28,847 nt of DNA, taken from contig URCV01000021.1 of NCBI GenBank assembly GCA_900546445.1, forward strand, positions 1-28,847. The letters are read 5' to 3'. A program made the position numbers and the translations under genes. The notes beneath the pieces are model-generated. The model did no database searches. It was not told the DNA's origin and was given only the letters and a program-made list of their open reading frames with translations. Of this stretch, positions 8,098 to 16,485 are shown piece by piece (position 1 is the stretch's first letter; each line of letters opens with the position of its first letter). The DNA comes from an uncultured Bacteroidales bacterium (lineage in GTDB: Bacteria > Bacteroidota > Bacteroidia > Bacteroidales > UBA932).

Positions 8098-9104
8098 AAG
8101 TTTGTATCTGTGGAGGAGGGTCATTAGGCCACGTAATCGCCGGTTGGAGCGCTGCTAAGGCTAAGGGTCAGGTTAGCGTGTACACGGGTAGGCCCGGCAA
8201 ATGGGCTTCGGATATCGTGGTGGACACTCCCGAAGGAGATAAACTTACAGGACATATCTTTAAGGTCAGCGACGACCCGCGCGAAGTGGTGAGCCCTGCC
8301 GACGTGGTGCTTTTCTGTTATCCCGGATACCTTATAGAGAGCACGTTGAAGCGATTGAAGCCATTTTTTAGAAAGGATGCCTTCATAGGTAGCGTTTTCT
8401 CTTCCACTGGATTTTTCTTCGATGCGCGAGAGGTTTTGGCGCTGGATCAGCCGCTATGGGGATTCCAGAGAGTGCCGTTTATCGCGAGGGTCGGAGAGTA
8501 TGGCCACTCTGCCCATCTGCTTGGCTATAAGAGCGAACTGAAAGTGGCCGTGGAAAATGTGCCGACAGAGGAAAAGCTCTCATTCGTGGAGTTCCTTTCA
8601 GAGTGGTTCGAAAGAAAGGTAACTCTTCTCAACAACTATTTCGAGGCTAGCCTTAGTAACAGTAATCCTCTTCTTCATCCTGCCGTACTTTACGATATGT
8701 TCGCGGGCGATAAGGTCTACGACAGAAAAATCTATTTATATAGGGAATGGAGCGAAAGCGCCGCCGAGCTCCTGATTAAAATGGACGAGGAGTTCTTCCG
8801 ACTTCTTGAGGTCCTTCCCGTAAGGCGAGGCTTCCTTCCTACCATTCTGGATTATTACGAAAGTAAGGACGCCGCATCACTTGCCGCCAAGCTACGTTCG
8901 ATTCCCGCCTTCCAAAACTTGGAAGCTCCTATGAAACAGGGTCCTACGGGGTGGGTTCCCGATTATTCGAGTCGCTATTTTTCGGAAGATTTTCCTTACG
9001 GACTAAAGCTTATATGCACCTTAGCCCACGAAAAGGGAGTTCCCGTTCCTACTCTTGACAGGGTTCTTGAATGGGGTATGAGCAGAATTCAGACGCTTTC
9101 GTAG
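8094..9104 (+). CDS. Opine/octopine dehydrogenase-family NAD(P)H oxidoreductase
   Basis: This 336-residue protein starts at ATG 8094, which shares ATGA with the preceding stop and implies translational coupling. The Rossmann motif is GGGSLGHVIAG (residues 7-17). Near the start of the helical C-terminal domain is SNPLLHPAVLY with His195, the conserved N-x3-HP site of the octopine/nopaline dehydrogenase family. It is followed by DFPYGLKLI and GVPVPTLDRVLEWG. Family members join an amino group and a 2-oxoacid reductively into a secondary amine (an opine), or run the reverse. Ketopantoate reductase or glycerol-phosphate dehydrogenase relatives are less likely alternatives. Its place after a nucleotide-activation enzyme suggests it alkylates the amine of the headgroup; that is inference. 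The last 16 bases overlap a MATE gene relic on the other strand. Confidence 0.8.
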   Translation: MKVCICGGGSLGHVIAGWSAAKAKGQVSVYTGRPGKWASDIVVDTPEGDKLTGHIFKVSDDPREVVSPADVVLFCYPGYLIESTLKRLKPFFRKDAFIGSVFSSTGFFFDAREVLALDQPLWGFQRVPFIARVGEYGHSAHLLGYKSELKVAVENVPTEEKLSFVEFLSEWFERKVTLLNNYFEASLSNSNPLLHPAVLYDMFAGDKVYDRKIYLYREWSESAAELLIKMDEEFFRLLEVLPVRRGFLPTILDYYESKDAASLAAKLRSIPAFQNLEAPMKQGPTGWVPDYSSRYFSEDFPYGLKLICTLAHEKGVPVPTLDRVLEWGMSRIQTLS

Positions 9105-9281
9105 CGCCTTAGCCATCTTTTCCTGAATAGCCTTACGAGGAAGATGATTCCTCTGAAACATAGCTCTATACACATGGCTATCCACACTCCGCGAAGTCCC
9201 GGTTTAGGAGCCAATACGGCTGCCGTCTTTTATATGCGATAGCAGACGGTCTGTTTCGTTTTGTATGGAAAGGCTGTGCAT
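9089..9281 (-). pseudogene. Relic of a MATE-family transporter gene (internally deleted)
   Basis: On the minus strand, 9229-9089 reads KTAAVLAPKPGLRGVWIAM, then ELCFRGIIFLVRLFRKRWL and a stop. This matches the last helix and basic tail of MATE efflux proteins. It is preceded in frame by a stop (TAA, 9232-9230). In another frame, ATG at 9281 starts MHSLSIQNETDRLLSHIKDG, which resembles the N-terminal lead-in of Bacteroidales MATE proteins, and a TATCTTTG promoter signal lies just upstream. The simplest reading is one gene that kept about 20 N-terminal and 46 C-terminal codons after an internal deletion of over 1 kb plus a frame change. The C-terminal match is the stronger part. Confidence 0.55.
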
Positions 9282-9289
9282 AGGCGGGG

Positions 9290-9297
9290 CAAAGATA
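9290..9297 (-). promoter_or_regulatory. -7 promoter element of the MATE relic
   Basis: The minus strand reads TATCTTTG, eight bases before the ATG at 9281 of the MATE relic. It lies within the perfect 12-bp palindrome AAAGATATCTTT (9291-9302) plus one flanking base. Confidence 0.4.
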
Positions 9298-9308
9298 TCT
9301 TTTTTTAT

Positions 9309-9316
9309 TAACTTTG
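9309..9316 (+). promoter_or_regulatory. -7 promoter element for the nuclease lipoprotein
   Basis: TAACTTTG matches TAnnTTTG and lies 23 bases before the ATG at 9340. This supports that start over the longer frame from 9265, which would begin upstream of the promoter. Confidence 0.55.
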
Positions 9317-9339
9317 TGGCGGACCATACTCGAATCAAT

Positions 9340-11007
9340 ATGAAAAGAGCATTAAGACTATCGATAATAATCGGTGTAATCTCCCTTTTTTCCTATGGAA
9401 CAATCTCTTGTGAGCCGGAGAAACCGGTGACTCCCATTATACCACCGACACCAGGTCCGGCACCGAACCCCGGTCCGGAGCCTACTCCCGAACCTACTCC
9501 GGAGCCGGAACCGGAAGAGAGCGTCATCTATTACGACAATCTGGATGGCTCCACCACTTCGGGCGTGTGGTTCGACCAGGCCGGGTCTTGTTTTAACCCG
9601 GAAGGCTCAGGCTGCGACGACCTGTCGTATGCCAGCAGTAGTGCGAAGGTTATCGCCACCTATCCTTCAAGTGGTTATCCTGGAGCGTCCGGTAAGAACG
9701 GCGTGTACTATCTGGGTACGTCTTCTTATATACAAGTGCGTAACATAGAATTGCCTCGCGGAGCGAAAGTGTTCAAGATTAGCGTGGGATTGCACAGCGT
9801 GAAGAATGGCAGCCCGGTAATCGCGGGAAAAACCTTTAACATAGGCATTCTCGATGAGATGTCGAAGACTTCGGATTATCAGAATTTGGACTTCTCGGTG
9901 AAGAATTACGGGAATTGGGCTTATGCTACGGCAGTTTTCGAGATACTTTCCGAGCAGACTACCCATCTTTCCATTCAGATAAGCAGCCTCGAGGCTCAAG
10001 TGCGTTCGGACGATTTGATGCTCGTGTCCACTACGGCGAAACCGGACTTTCAGGTTACTTTCGACTATTCATCGTCGGAAGAGCCTAATTACGATTATAT
10101 AGAAAGGCCTAAGACGCTGAAAGCTAACAGCAATTACAAATATATAGACCACCGCGCCACTACCTATCGTTCGAAGAAGGAAGTCAGGAATTACGAGGCC
10201 TGCTACGATACTCGTCGTCATAATCCTATGTGGGTGGCCTTCCCTTGCCATGCCATCTATAACGAAGGCAGGTCCATAAGGCCAAGCAGGGACCCGTGGA
10301 GACCGGATCCTGAAATGACCGATGACGAGCAGTCGGTTATCTACGCATCCGATTGGGATAATTGGCCTAATAATACATACCGTTACTGGTCAGGCGTTTC
10401 CGATGGCAAATTCACCGTTAAGGGTCACCTTCTCGGCTCGGCCGACCGCGGCTCAGGTAACAAGAACGAACTTCTGGACCTTAACGTGCAGACTTTCTAT
10501 CCTACGAATGTAGCTCCGGAGTTGTACCTGAACGATACCGGCGACGGCTCTTATGATAGCTCGCACTGGGGTATCATCGAGAGGCTCCGCCAAGATAAAT
10601 GGGTATGCTCCGACACCCTTTACGTGGTAGTGGGATGCGCCTATGAGCACGAGGATTGGGTGCTCTACGACGATGTGAGCGGCAGTAATTATGCTTCTAC
10701 TTCCAAGCCGTGCGTGATGCCTACGGCGCGCTATCTTCTCGCACTTCGCACCAAATCCGGCACCTCCGGAAAGCCTATCTGGAAATGTAGCGCGGACGAG
10801 GTGATGGCCATAGGATTCTGGTTCCCTCAGCGATTCGACAAGACCACGCTCAGCAGCCTTCCGCCACTTAGCGATTACACTTTCTCGGTTAGCGAGATAG
10901 AGAGTAAGATAGGCGGTGAATTCAGTTTCTTCCCACTGGCTCCGGCCGAGGCACTGAGTCAGAAGAAGATAAGTGATTGGCCTGGACTACAGGAAGTTAG
11001 TTATTAA
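9340..11007 (+). CDS. Secreted lipoprotein, DNA/RNA non-specific endonuclease family
   Basis: This is a 555-residue protein with a lipoprotein signal (acylated Cys24, motif TISC). A low-complexity Pro/Glu/Thr linker follows at about residues 30-60, built from PxPGP and PTPEPE units, as expected for a tether from the outer membrane. A beta-rich domain occupies about 65-240. The C-terminal domain is a bba-metal (His-Me) nuclease of the NUC1 type: VKGHLLGSADR around the catalytic His363, then NVQTFYPTNVAPEL with the metal-binding Asn, and HWGIIERLR. KGH replaces the classic DRGH triplet, a variant I believe also occurs in Bacteroidota members. A role in extracellular nucleic-acid digestion is inferred. 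The 3' end overlaps the convergent tolC-like gene by 11 bases. Confidence 0.82.
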   Translation: MKRALRLSIIIGVISLFSYGTISCEPEKPVTPIIPPTPGPAPNPGPEPTPEPTPEPEPEESVIYYDNLDGSTTSGVWFDQAGSCFNPEGSGCDDLSYASSSAKVIATYPSSGYPGASGKNGVYYLGTSSYIQVRNIELPRGAKVFKISVGLHSVKNGSPVIAGKTFNIGILDEMSKTSDYQNLDFSVKNYGNWAYATAVFEILSEQTTHLSIQISSLEAQVRSDDLMLVSTTAKPDFQVTFDYSSSEEPNYDYIERPKTLKANSNYKYIDHRATTYRSKKEVRNYEACYDTRRHNPMWVAFPCHAIYNEGRSIRPSRDPWRPDPEMTDDEQSVIYASDWDNWPNNTYRYWSGVSDGKFTVKGHLLGSADRGSGNKNELLDLNVQTFYPTNVAPELYLNDTGDGSYDSSHWGIIERLRQDKWVCSDTLYVVVGCAYEHEDWVLYDDVSGSNYASTSKPCVMPTARYLLALRTKSGTSGKPIWKCSADEVMAIGFWFPQRFDKTTLSSLPPLSDYTFSVSEIESKIGGEFSFFPLAPAEALSQKKISDWPGLQEVSY

Positions 11008-12370
11008 ATAGATTAGTGTATGCCACTATCGCGTTACGATATGCGATGGTGGCATCTGTCTTTTCGTTAGAGGCTCCGTGCAGGGTAGTCTCCGCTTGGA
11101 GTAGGTCCTGAATCGAGATAAGCCCTGCTTCGTAGTTCGACAGTGCGACACGATAGAGCCTGTCCGCTATGTCGAATTTCTCTATGGCTATCTGCCACAG
11201 GTCGTAGGTGGAAGTAAGCTCCATCCAGTTTTTCTCTACCTGAAGCTTTAACTGCTTGCTCAGGAACTCTTTTTCGTTTTCTGCTTTACGGACTTGAGTC
11301 TCTATTCTCTGAGCCTTGCGCGAGATTTTTCCCCAGTCCGAAAGAGGAATCTGAACGGTGGCGAACGCTATCGTGTTTATGTTTCCCTTACTGTGAGGGC
11401 CGGGGTTGTATATGTCTGAATAACCGGAGGTTACGCCTATCCCCATCTGTGGAAGCGCCTCGCCTATGACCATCTTCTTCTCCAGTTCCTTAGCTTCTTG
11501 CTGAAGGGTAAGGAGCTCTCTTTCAGGCATCTGTTCGGCGATTCTCTCCTCGTCCTGCCAGTACTCCTGCGGCTCCTTCAACTCTATGTCCGACTTGGAC
11601 AGCCTTATCGAATCCAGGGAGGTGTATTCTACGCCTATCGAATTAAGCAGATTCATCTTCAAGAGTCTCATTCCGCTTTCCGCCTTTTTCTTTCCCGCCT
11701 TCAGCTCGCTTCTCTTGATGTCCAGCTGGAGTATGTCCACTTCGCTCGCCAGTCCGCTTCCTATGGCCTTCGAGACATTCGAATACAGGGTGCTTAGCGT
11801 ACCGTCCAGATAGTCAAGCATATCTATCTTATCCTGAATCGAAGAAATCTCCCACCACAGCGACTCTATCTCCTCTGACGTCTTTTTCTTCTGCATCGTA
11901 TTCTGCAGTCGGGCAGCCTTCACTCCCAGTGCGGCCAATTGGTTCCCGTGCACGATGCGTCCTCCGGCAAATACCGGCTGTATGAGACTTACGGACGCAC
12001 TGTAGCCTTTTTGAAAGCCTGTGAACTTGGTATTGAGCCCGTACATCGCACCCAGAGACTCTAATCTGTTCTGTATCTCCCAAGCCATCTCGTTATGCCC
12101 CAGCACATCGGTGATTCCTATTTCGAGAAGCGGGTGGGCGGCATAGTAGCCTAAGGCCATAGCCGAAACCTGTGGAAAATACTCCCAGAGGGCTTCCTTA
12201 CGCTGGAGTTCGGCGCCACGGATGTCCAGCTCCGCATTTTTTACATAGGCGTTATTCTCTTCGGCGAGTCGCAGGCACTCTTCCAGAGTCAGATTCAAGC
12301 TCTGCCCCTGAACTGAATGTGCGCCCAAACACAAGACTGCCACTAACGATATGAGATGCGCTTTTTTCAT
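10997..12370 (-). CDS. TolC-family outer-membrane efflux channel
   Basis: This is a 457-residue protein with a Sec signal peptide (residues 1-22, ending VQGQ). It has the TolC repeat pattern of alternating strands and long helices: LTLEECLRLAEENNAYVKNA at the N terminus, SLIQPVFAGGR near residue 130, and VQIPLSDWGKISRKAQ followed by LSNYEAGLISIQDLLQAE in the second half. It forms the outer-membrane duct of the adjacent RND pump. The ATG at 12370 shares ATGA with the pump stop, so the two are translated in coupled fashion. It is the last gene of the operon that starts with nadE. Confidence 0.92.
   Translation of the reverse strand: MKKAHLISLVAVLCLGAHSVQGQSLNLTLEECLRLAEENNAYVKNAELDIRGAELQRKEALWEYFPQVSAMALGYYAAHPLLEIGITDVLGHNEMAWEIQNRLESLGAMYGLNTKFTGFQKGYSASVSLIQPVFAGGRIVHGNQLAALGVKAARLQNTMQKKKTSEEIESLWWEISSIQDKIDMLDYLDGTLSTLYSNVSKAIGSGLASEVDILQLDIKRSELKAGKKKAESGMRLLKMNLLNSIGVEYTSLDSIRLSKSDIELKEPQEYWQDEERIAEQMPERELLTLQQEAKELEKKMVIGEALPQMGIGVTSGYSDIYNPGPHSKGNINTIAFATVQIPLSDWGKISRKAQRIETQVRKAENEKEFLSKQLKLQVEKNWMELTSTYDLWQIAIEKFDIADRLYRVALSNYEAGLISIQDLLQAETTLHGASNEKTDATIAYRNAIVAYTNLFNN
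11022..11063 (+). terminator. Likely terminator for the nuclease gene, inside the tolC-like 3' end
   Basis: An 11-bp stem with one G-T pair, GCCACTATCGC (11022-11032) with GCGATGGTGGC (11043-11053), is followed by ATCTGTCTTTT. It begins 15 bases after the nuclease stop and lies antisense within the final codons of the tolC-like gene. The T-run is interrupted, so the strength is uncertain. Confidence 0.45.
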
Positions 12371-15300
12371 TTTGACTTACGGAATATTTGCCAATACGAT
12401 ACCGGCATTATCAGTGTTATGAGGAATACGGAAAGCATAGTTCCGAAACATATTACGACTCCCATAGGCATCCACAGGAGGTCTCCGCTTATTATCATAG
12501 GGAGAACTCCGAGCGCCGTGGTGCAGGAAGTCAGGAATATAGGTCTCATACGGCGCTTGCCTGCTTCTTGGGCCGCATCCTTTACGGAATAACCCTTTTC
12601 GAAACGCAATTCCTCCGCATATTCGAACATAATGATGCCGTTTCGCACTATGATTCCCACTAAGGAGATAAGGCCCAGTACGGCTGTCATCGAGAAGTCG
12701 AGCCCGAAAATCCAAAGCCCGAAGAAGGCTCCGAAAAGACAGAGGGAACTAAGCACTATGGTAAGTACGGCGAGGGAAATCTTCTTGAAATGGAAGAGCA
12801 GGAACATAAAGAGCACGAACACGGCCGCGAAGAATGCCAGCACTATCTCCGGACCTATCGAGCTATTTATGCTGTTAAGTCCGCCGAACTCCACGCTTAC
12901 TCCTTCCGGCATCGTCGTACGGGACAGGTATTCCTTTATGGCCTTAATCGCCGTAGGCTGGCTGTAGCCGTATTTCATATCAGCGCCTACCACTATGGCC
13001 TGTTTCCCATTTATTCTGGTGAGCACTTCCGGCTCCCAGCCCGGACTCACGTCAGCCACTTGCCTGAGCGGAACCATCTGCCCAGGAATGGCGGTGGCTA
13101 CCAGGGTGTTGCCTATATTATCGTAAGTCGCATCCTTCTGGAAATCCTGCGAATAGAGATTTACCGGAATGGTCACGTCTCCTTCGCGTATGCTGCTGAT
13201 AGGAACTCCATTAAGTGCACTTGTCAGCGACAGGTTCATAAGCGCGCGGTTTACTCCCAGTCGAGTCGCTTCGTCGCCCTTCAATTCGAGATTTATGGTA
13301 GGGATGAGATTGTCTCCGTCGGAATGCACCCACTTAATCATCTCGAGGGTACTCATATAGCTCTTTATGCTATCCGACACTGCCCTGATCTGCTCGTAAT
13401 CGTCTCCGAACACTCTCACTTCCACAGGAATCGAAACTCCCTGGTAGTCCATCTGTTTGAAGCGAATCAGCGCATTCGGGAAATAATGCTCGTAGAACGA
13501 TTCGTATTCTTTAAGGCACTCGCGCGTGTCCTTGTTCGACTTCGTGTTCACGATTAGCTGGGCCACGTTAGGCCCCGGAAGAATAGGGGAATAAGTGGCG
13601 TGGAAACGCGGGGTTCCCGTGCCTATGAACTCAGTCACGGACACTATTCGCTCGTCCTTTCGAAGCATTCTCGAGAGCGAATCCGTTACCGCTTGCGTCT
13701 GCTCTATGCTGGAATCCGGGTCCAGGTACACCTCTATCGCGAAGAGGGGACGATTGGCCATAGGCATTAGCTGCAGGTTCATCCGCGAGAACATAAGAAG
13801 TCCGAGCGCTATGGCTGCTACTCCCGAAAGTATGGTGAGTCCCGCGTGCTTGAAGCATTTGTCCTGCACGAAGTCGTAGGCTGTCTGCATTCCTCTGAAC
13901 AGAATGTTCTGGAACTTGTTTATGATGCCTTTCGACTCGCTGCTCGGCGACGTGATGAAGCGGGTTTCGAGCGATGGTACCACCAGTATGGCATAAGCCA
14001 GTGAGCTCATCAGCGCGAAGGTAATCACCCACGGGAAGGTGCTCACGAAGTCACCCAAGTAGCCGTGAATGAGCTTCAAGATAGGGAAGAACATCGCGCT
14101 TATGGCAAACGTCGCCATAAACATAGGCTTGAAAAGCTCCTGTGCGCTGGCCTGAGCTGCATCCAGCCTGCTCATTCCTCGCCCGAGCTTGTCCATATAG
14201 CCATCCATCGTAATGATGGAATCGTCCACTATCATACCCAGCACCACTATGAGTGCAGCTAACGAGACCGTATTCAGAGTAATGCCGTTTAGATACATCA
14301 GTGCGAGTGCTATGGCCGTACAGACCGGCACTCCCGACGACGCTATCAGCGCGCTCTTGATAGGGAAGAGCAGCATCATCACGAGAATCACCACCAGCAT
14401 CGAGATTATCAAATCCCTGATGAACGACCACACGGAATCTCCCACCACCTTAGGCTGGTCCGTTATTCGGGTGATGCTCACGCTTTCCGGAGCCTCTTTC
14501 AGAAATTCGCCTATCACTCTGTCCACATCCTTTCCGAAGGCCACGATATTGTTATCCGGGCTCATCTCTATGGACAGAATCACTGCGCTTCGTCCGTTAA
14601 ACGATATGAGCGACGACGGCTCCTTGTACCTGCGCTTGATTTTCGCGACATCTCCGAGGCGCAGGGATTGGCCCTCCTTCGAGGTCCGGATTATCCTTTC
14701 TGCCAATTCCTTCTCGCTGGTCACGTTCTTCGCGATGTGCACCGGCGAGCTCACGTAATCGGTGCTGAAAGTGCCGCCAAGCGCTTGCAGGTTAGCGCTT
14801 TGGTAATCCAGCATCAGCGCGCTTGGCGAGATGCCGTACTGGCTGAGCCTGTCCATATCCGCGATGATTGCGAATTCCTCGCTCTGCTCTCCGATTATGG
14901 ATGCATTGGCCAATTCGGGGATCTCCCGCAGCCTGTCCGACAGGTCCCGGGCCAATTCGTTCAACTCCGCATAGCCCTTGTCCGGAGCCTCTATCGAGAT
15001 GAGTACGGACGTGAGGCTCGAAAAGTCGTCAAGTACCACTATCGCCAATACTCCCGGAGGAAGCGTCTGCTTGAATGAGTCTATCTTGAGCTTGATTTTC
15101 GACCAAGTCTCGGTCTTTTGCGATGAAGAAACGGTGAGGTCGGTGTAGATGTAGCACATACCGTCCTTATTCACAACCTTAGTCTGCGGACGGCTGATTT
15201 CCGACATGGAGAAGAGCATCTGCTCGAGAGGTTTGCCCAACTCCTCTTCCACCTGATGGACGTCGGCTCCCGGGTAGACTGCGGCTATGAGTCCCTGCTT

Positions 15301-15447
15301 GATTTCAAAGGTAGGGAACTCGTCCTTATTCATAGTGACGAGACCCACGATTCCCAGACCTATCAGTAGGAACAGGAATAGGTCGACGATGTTCCGATTC
15401 TTTATCGCCCCTAATACAAGCCTGGATGTCAAACCTTTATTCTGCAT
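12367..15447 (-). CDS. RND-family inner-membrane efflux transporter (AcrB/MexB-like)
   Basis: This is a 1026-residue proton-driven pump. TM1 is at about residues 20-38, followed by the porter domain (VYPGADVHQVEEELGKPLEQ). A TM2-6 cluster starts near residue 335. The proton-relay Asp pair is present in GMIVDDSIITMDG near residue 407. After TM7 there is a second porter half and a final helix bundle (ISLVGIIVRNGIIMFEYAEE; RRMRPIFLTSCTTALGVLPMI). Length is usual for the family. The substrate cannot be inferred. It lies two bases after the adaptor gene and overlaps the TolC gene by four, so a full tripartite pump is encoded here. Confidence 0.93.
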   Translation of the reverse strand: MQNKGLTSRLVLGAIKNRNIVDLFLFLLIGLGIVGLVTMNKDEFPTFEIKQGLIAAVYPGADVHQVEEELGKPLEQMLFSMSEISRPQTKVVNKDGMCYIYTDLTVSSSQKTETWSKIKLKIDSFKQTLPPGVLAIVVLDDFSSLTSVLISIEAPDKGYAELNELARDLSDRLREIPELANASIIGEQSEEFAIIADMDRLSQYGISPSALMLDYQSANLQALGGTFSTDYVSSPVHIAKNVTSEKELAERIIRTSKEGQSLRLGDVAKIKRRYKEPSSLISFNGRSAVILSIEMSPDNNIVAFGKDVDRVIGEFLKEAPESVSITRITDQPKVVGDSVWSFIRDLIISMLVVILVMMLLFPIKSALIASSGVPVCTAIALALMYLNGITLNTVSLAALIVVLGMIVDDSIITMDGYMDKLGRGMSRLDAAQASAQELFKPMFMATFAISAMFFPILKLIHGYLGDFVSTFPWVITFALMSSLAYAILVVPSLETRFITSPSSESKGIINKFQNILFRGMQTAYDFVQDKCFKHAGLTILSGVAAIALGLLMFSRMNLQLMPMANRPLFAIEVYLDPDSSIEQTQAVTDSLSRMLRKDERIVSVTEFIGTGTPRFHATYSPILPGPNVAQLIVNTKSNKDTRECLKEYESFYEHYFPNALIRFKQMDYQGVSIPVEVRVFGDDYEQIRAVSDSIKSYMSTLEMIKWVHSDGDNLIPTINLELKGDEATRLGVNRALMNLSLTSALNGVPISSIREGDVTIPVNLYSQDFQKDATYDNIGNTLVATAIPGQMVPLRQVADVSPGWEPEVLTRINGKQAIVVGADMKYGYSQPTAIKAIKEYLSRTTMPEGVSVEFGGLNSINSSIGPEIVLAFFAAVFVLFMFLLFHFKKISLAVLTIVLSSLCLFGAFFGLWIFGLDFSMTAVLGLISLVGIIVRNGIIMFEYAEELRFEKGYSVKDAAQEAGKRRMRPIFLTSCTTALGVLPMIISGDLLWMPMGVVICFGTMLSVFLITLIMPVSYWQIFRKSK

Positions 15448-15449
15448 TC

Positions 15450-16481
15450 TCAGTCGATGTTAACTTTCATTCCGGTACTTACTTTCGACATACCTTCCAC
15501 TATTAACCTGTCGCCGCGTGACAGTCCTTCGGTTACGATTATTCCCTTATTCGAAAAGCCCCCCGTAGTGATGCGTGTCTTCTCCACGAGCCCCCTTTCG
15601 TTAACCGTCCATACGTATTTTCCGTCTATGTCGGAACGGATTACCGAAGCCGGGATTACCGGTGCGGTATTGTCTTCCTTTACGAAAGAAACCTTTCCTA
15701 TCATACCGGGCATAGCCTCCTTCGGGGCATTCGCGATGCCGAGGGTGAATCGATAGCTATGCGAGATGTCTGATGCGCTTATGCCCTTTTCGGTAAGCGT
15801 GGCGTCGAACGTTTGGTTCGAGATGGCAGGAATGCTCACCTTAGCCCTGTCTCCTATCTTGAACCCCGACACTTCTGACTCAGGGACGTCTATTCTCACT
15901 TCCAAATGGCCTAAGTCTATGATTTTCATTATGGGCTGGAGTAGGGTCAAATTCTCTCCTTCCTTTACCATCACGTCGCTCACGGTTCCCGAAAAAGGAG
16001 TGCTTATAAGGCAGTCGTCCTTAGCCTTTTGAGCAGAAGAGAGTAGCGCACGGGCTTTTGCGAGTTGCGTTTCTACCTCTATTATCTTGATTTCAGGCAC
16101 GCTGCCGTTATCCTTCACCGCTTGAATCCTGTCGTATCCGTCCTGGGCTTGACGCATAGTGGCTTTCGCCGAAGCGAGCGTGTTCTCCACGTTCTCCGAA
16201 AATATCTCGGCTACCACGTCTCCCGAGGCGACCTTTTTACCCTGCGCGGTTTTCAAGTCTTTCAGCTTCGCCGGAAAAGGACTCTTTATCAGCACTTCCG
16301 TGTGGCTTTCGATTTTGCCTACATAGGTCTTTTCCGAAGATAGACTCCTGGGCACTATCTCCTGAACCTTTACCTTGACGGGAAGCCTTTCGCCTTCCTT
16401 TCGTACTTGATGCTTGCAGGAAGGTGCCAGGCAGACAGTCAGGGCGATGATGCCGCTCGTAAGTATATGGAGTGGTTTCAT
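15450..16481 (-). CDS. RND membrane-fusion (adaptor) lipoprotein
   Basis: This periplasmic adaptor links the RND pump to the TolC channel. ATG at 16481 gives a 343-residue protein with a clean lipoprotein signal (CLAPSC, acylated Cys22). An ATG four codons earlier at 16493 overlaps the previous stop and is also possible. The layout is standard: a barrel-sandwich half (YVGKIESHTEVLIKSPFPAK), a helical hairpin at about residues 100-145 (ASAKATMRQAQDGYDRIQ), the second lipoyl half (STPFSGTVSDVMVKEGENL), a beta-barrel domain, and a membrane-proximal domain ending VEGMSKVSTGMKV. It lies directly upstream of the pump gene. Confidence 0.9.
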   Translation of the reverse strand: MKPLHILTSGIIALTVCLAPSCKHQVRKEGERLPVKVKVQEIVPRSLSSEKTYVGKIESHTEVLIKSPFPAKLKDLKTAQGKKVASGDVVAEIFSENVENTLASAKATMRQAQDGYDRIQAVKDNGSVPEIKIIEVETQLAKARALLSSAQKAKDDCLISTPFSGTVSDVMVKEGENLTLLQPIMKIIDLGHLEVRIDVPESEVSGFKIGDRAKVSIPAISNQTFDATLTEKGISASDISHSYRFTLGIANAPKEAMPGMIGKVSFVKEDNTAPVIPASVIRSDIDGKYVWTVNERGLVEKTRITTGGFSNKGIIVTEGLSRGDRLIVEGMSKVSTGMKVNID

Positions 16482-16485
16482 AATG

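Noticed and set aside
12790..13557. 255-codon open frame antisense to the RND pump
   Set aside because: The sequence is rich in His and Arg with no recognisable domain. It is a shadow of the pump gene.
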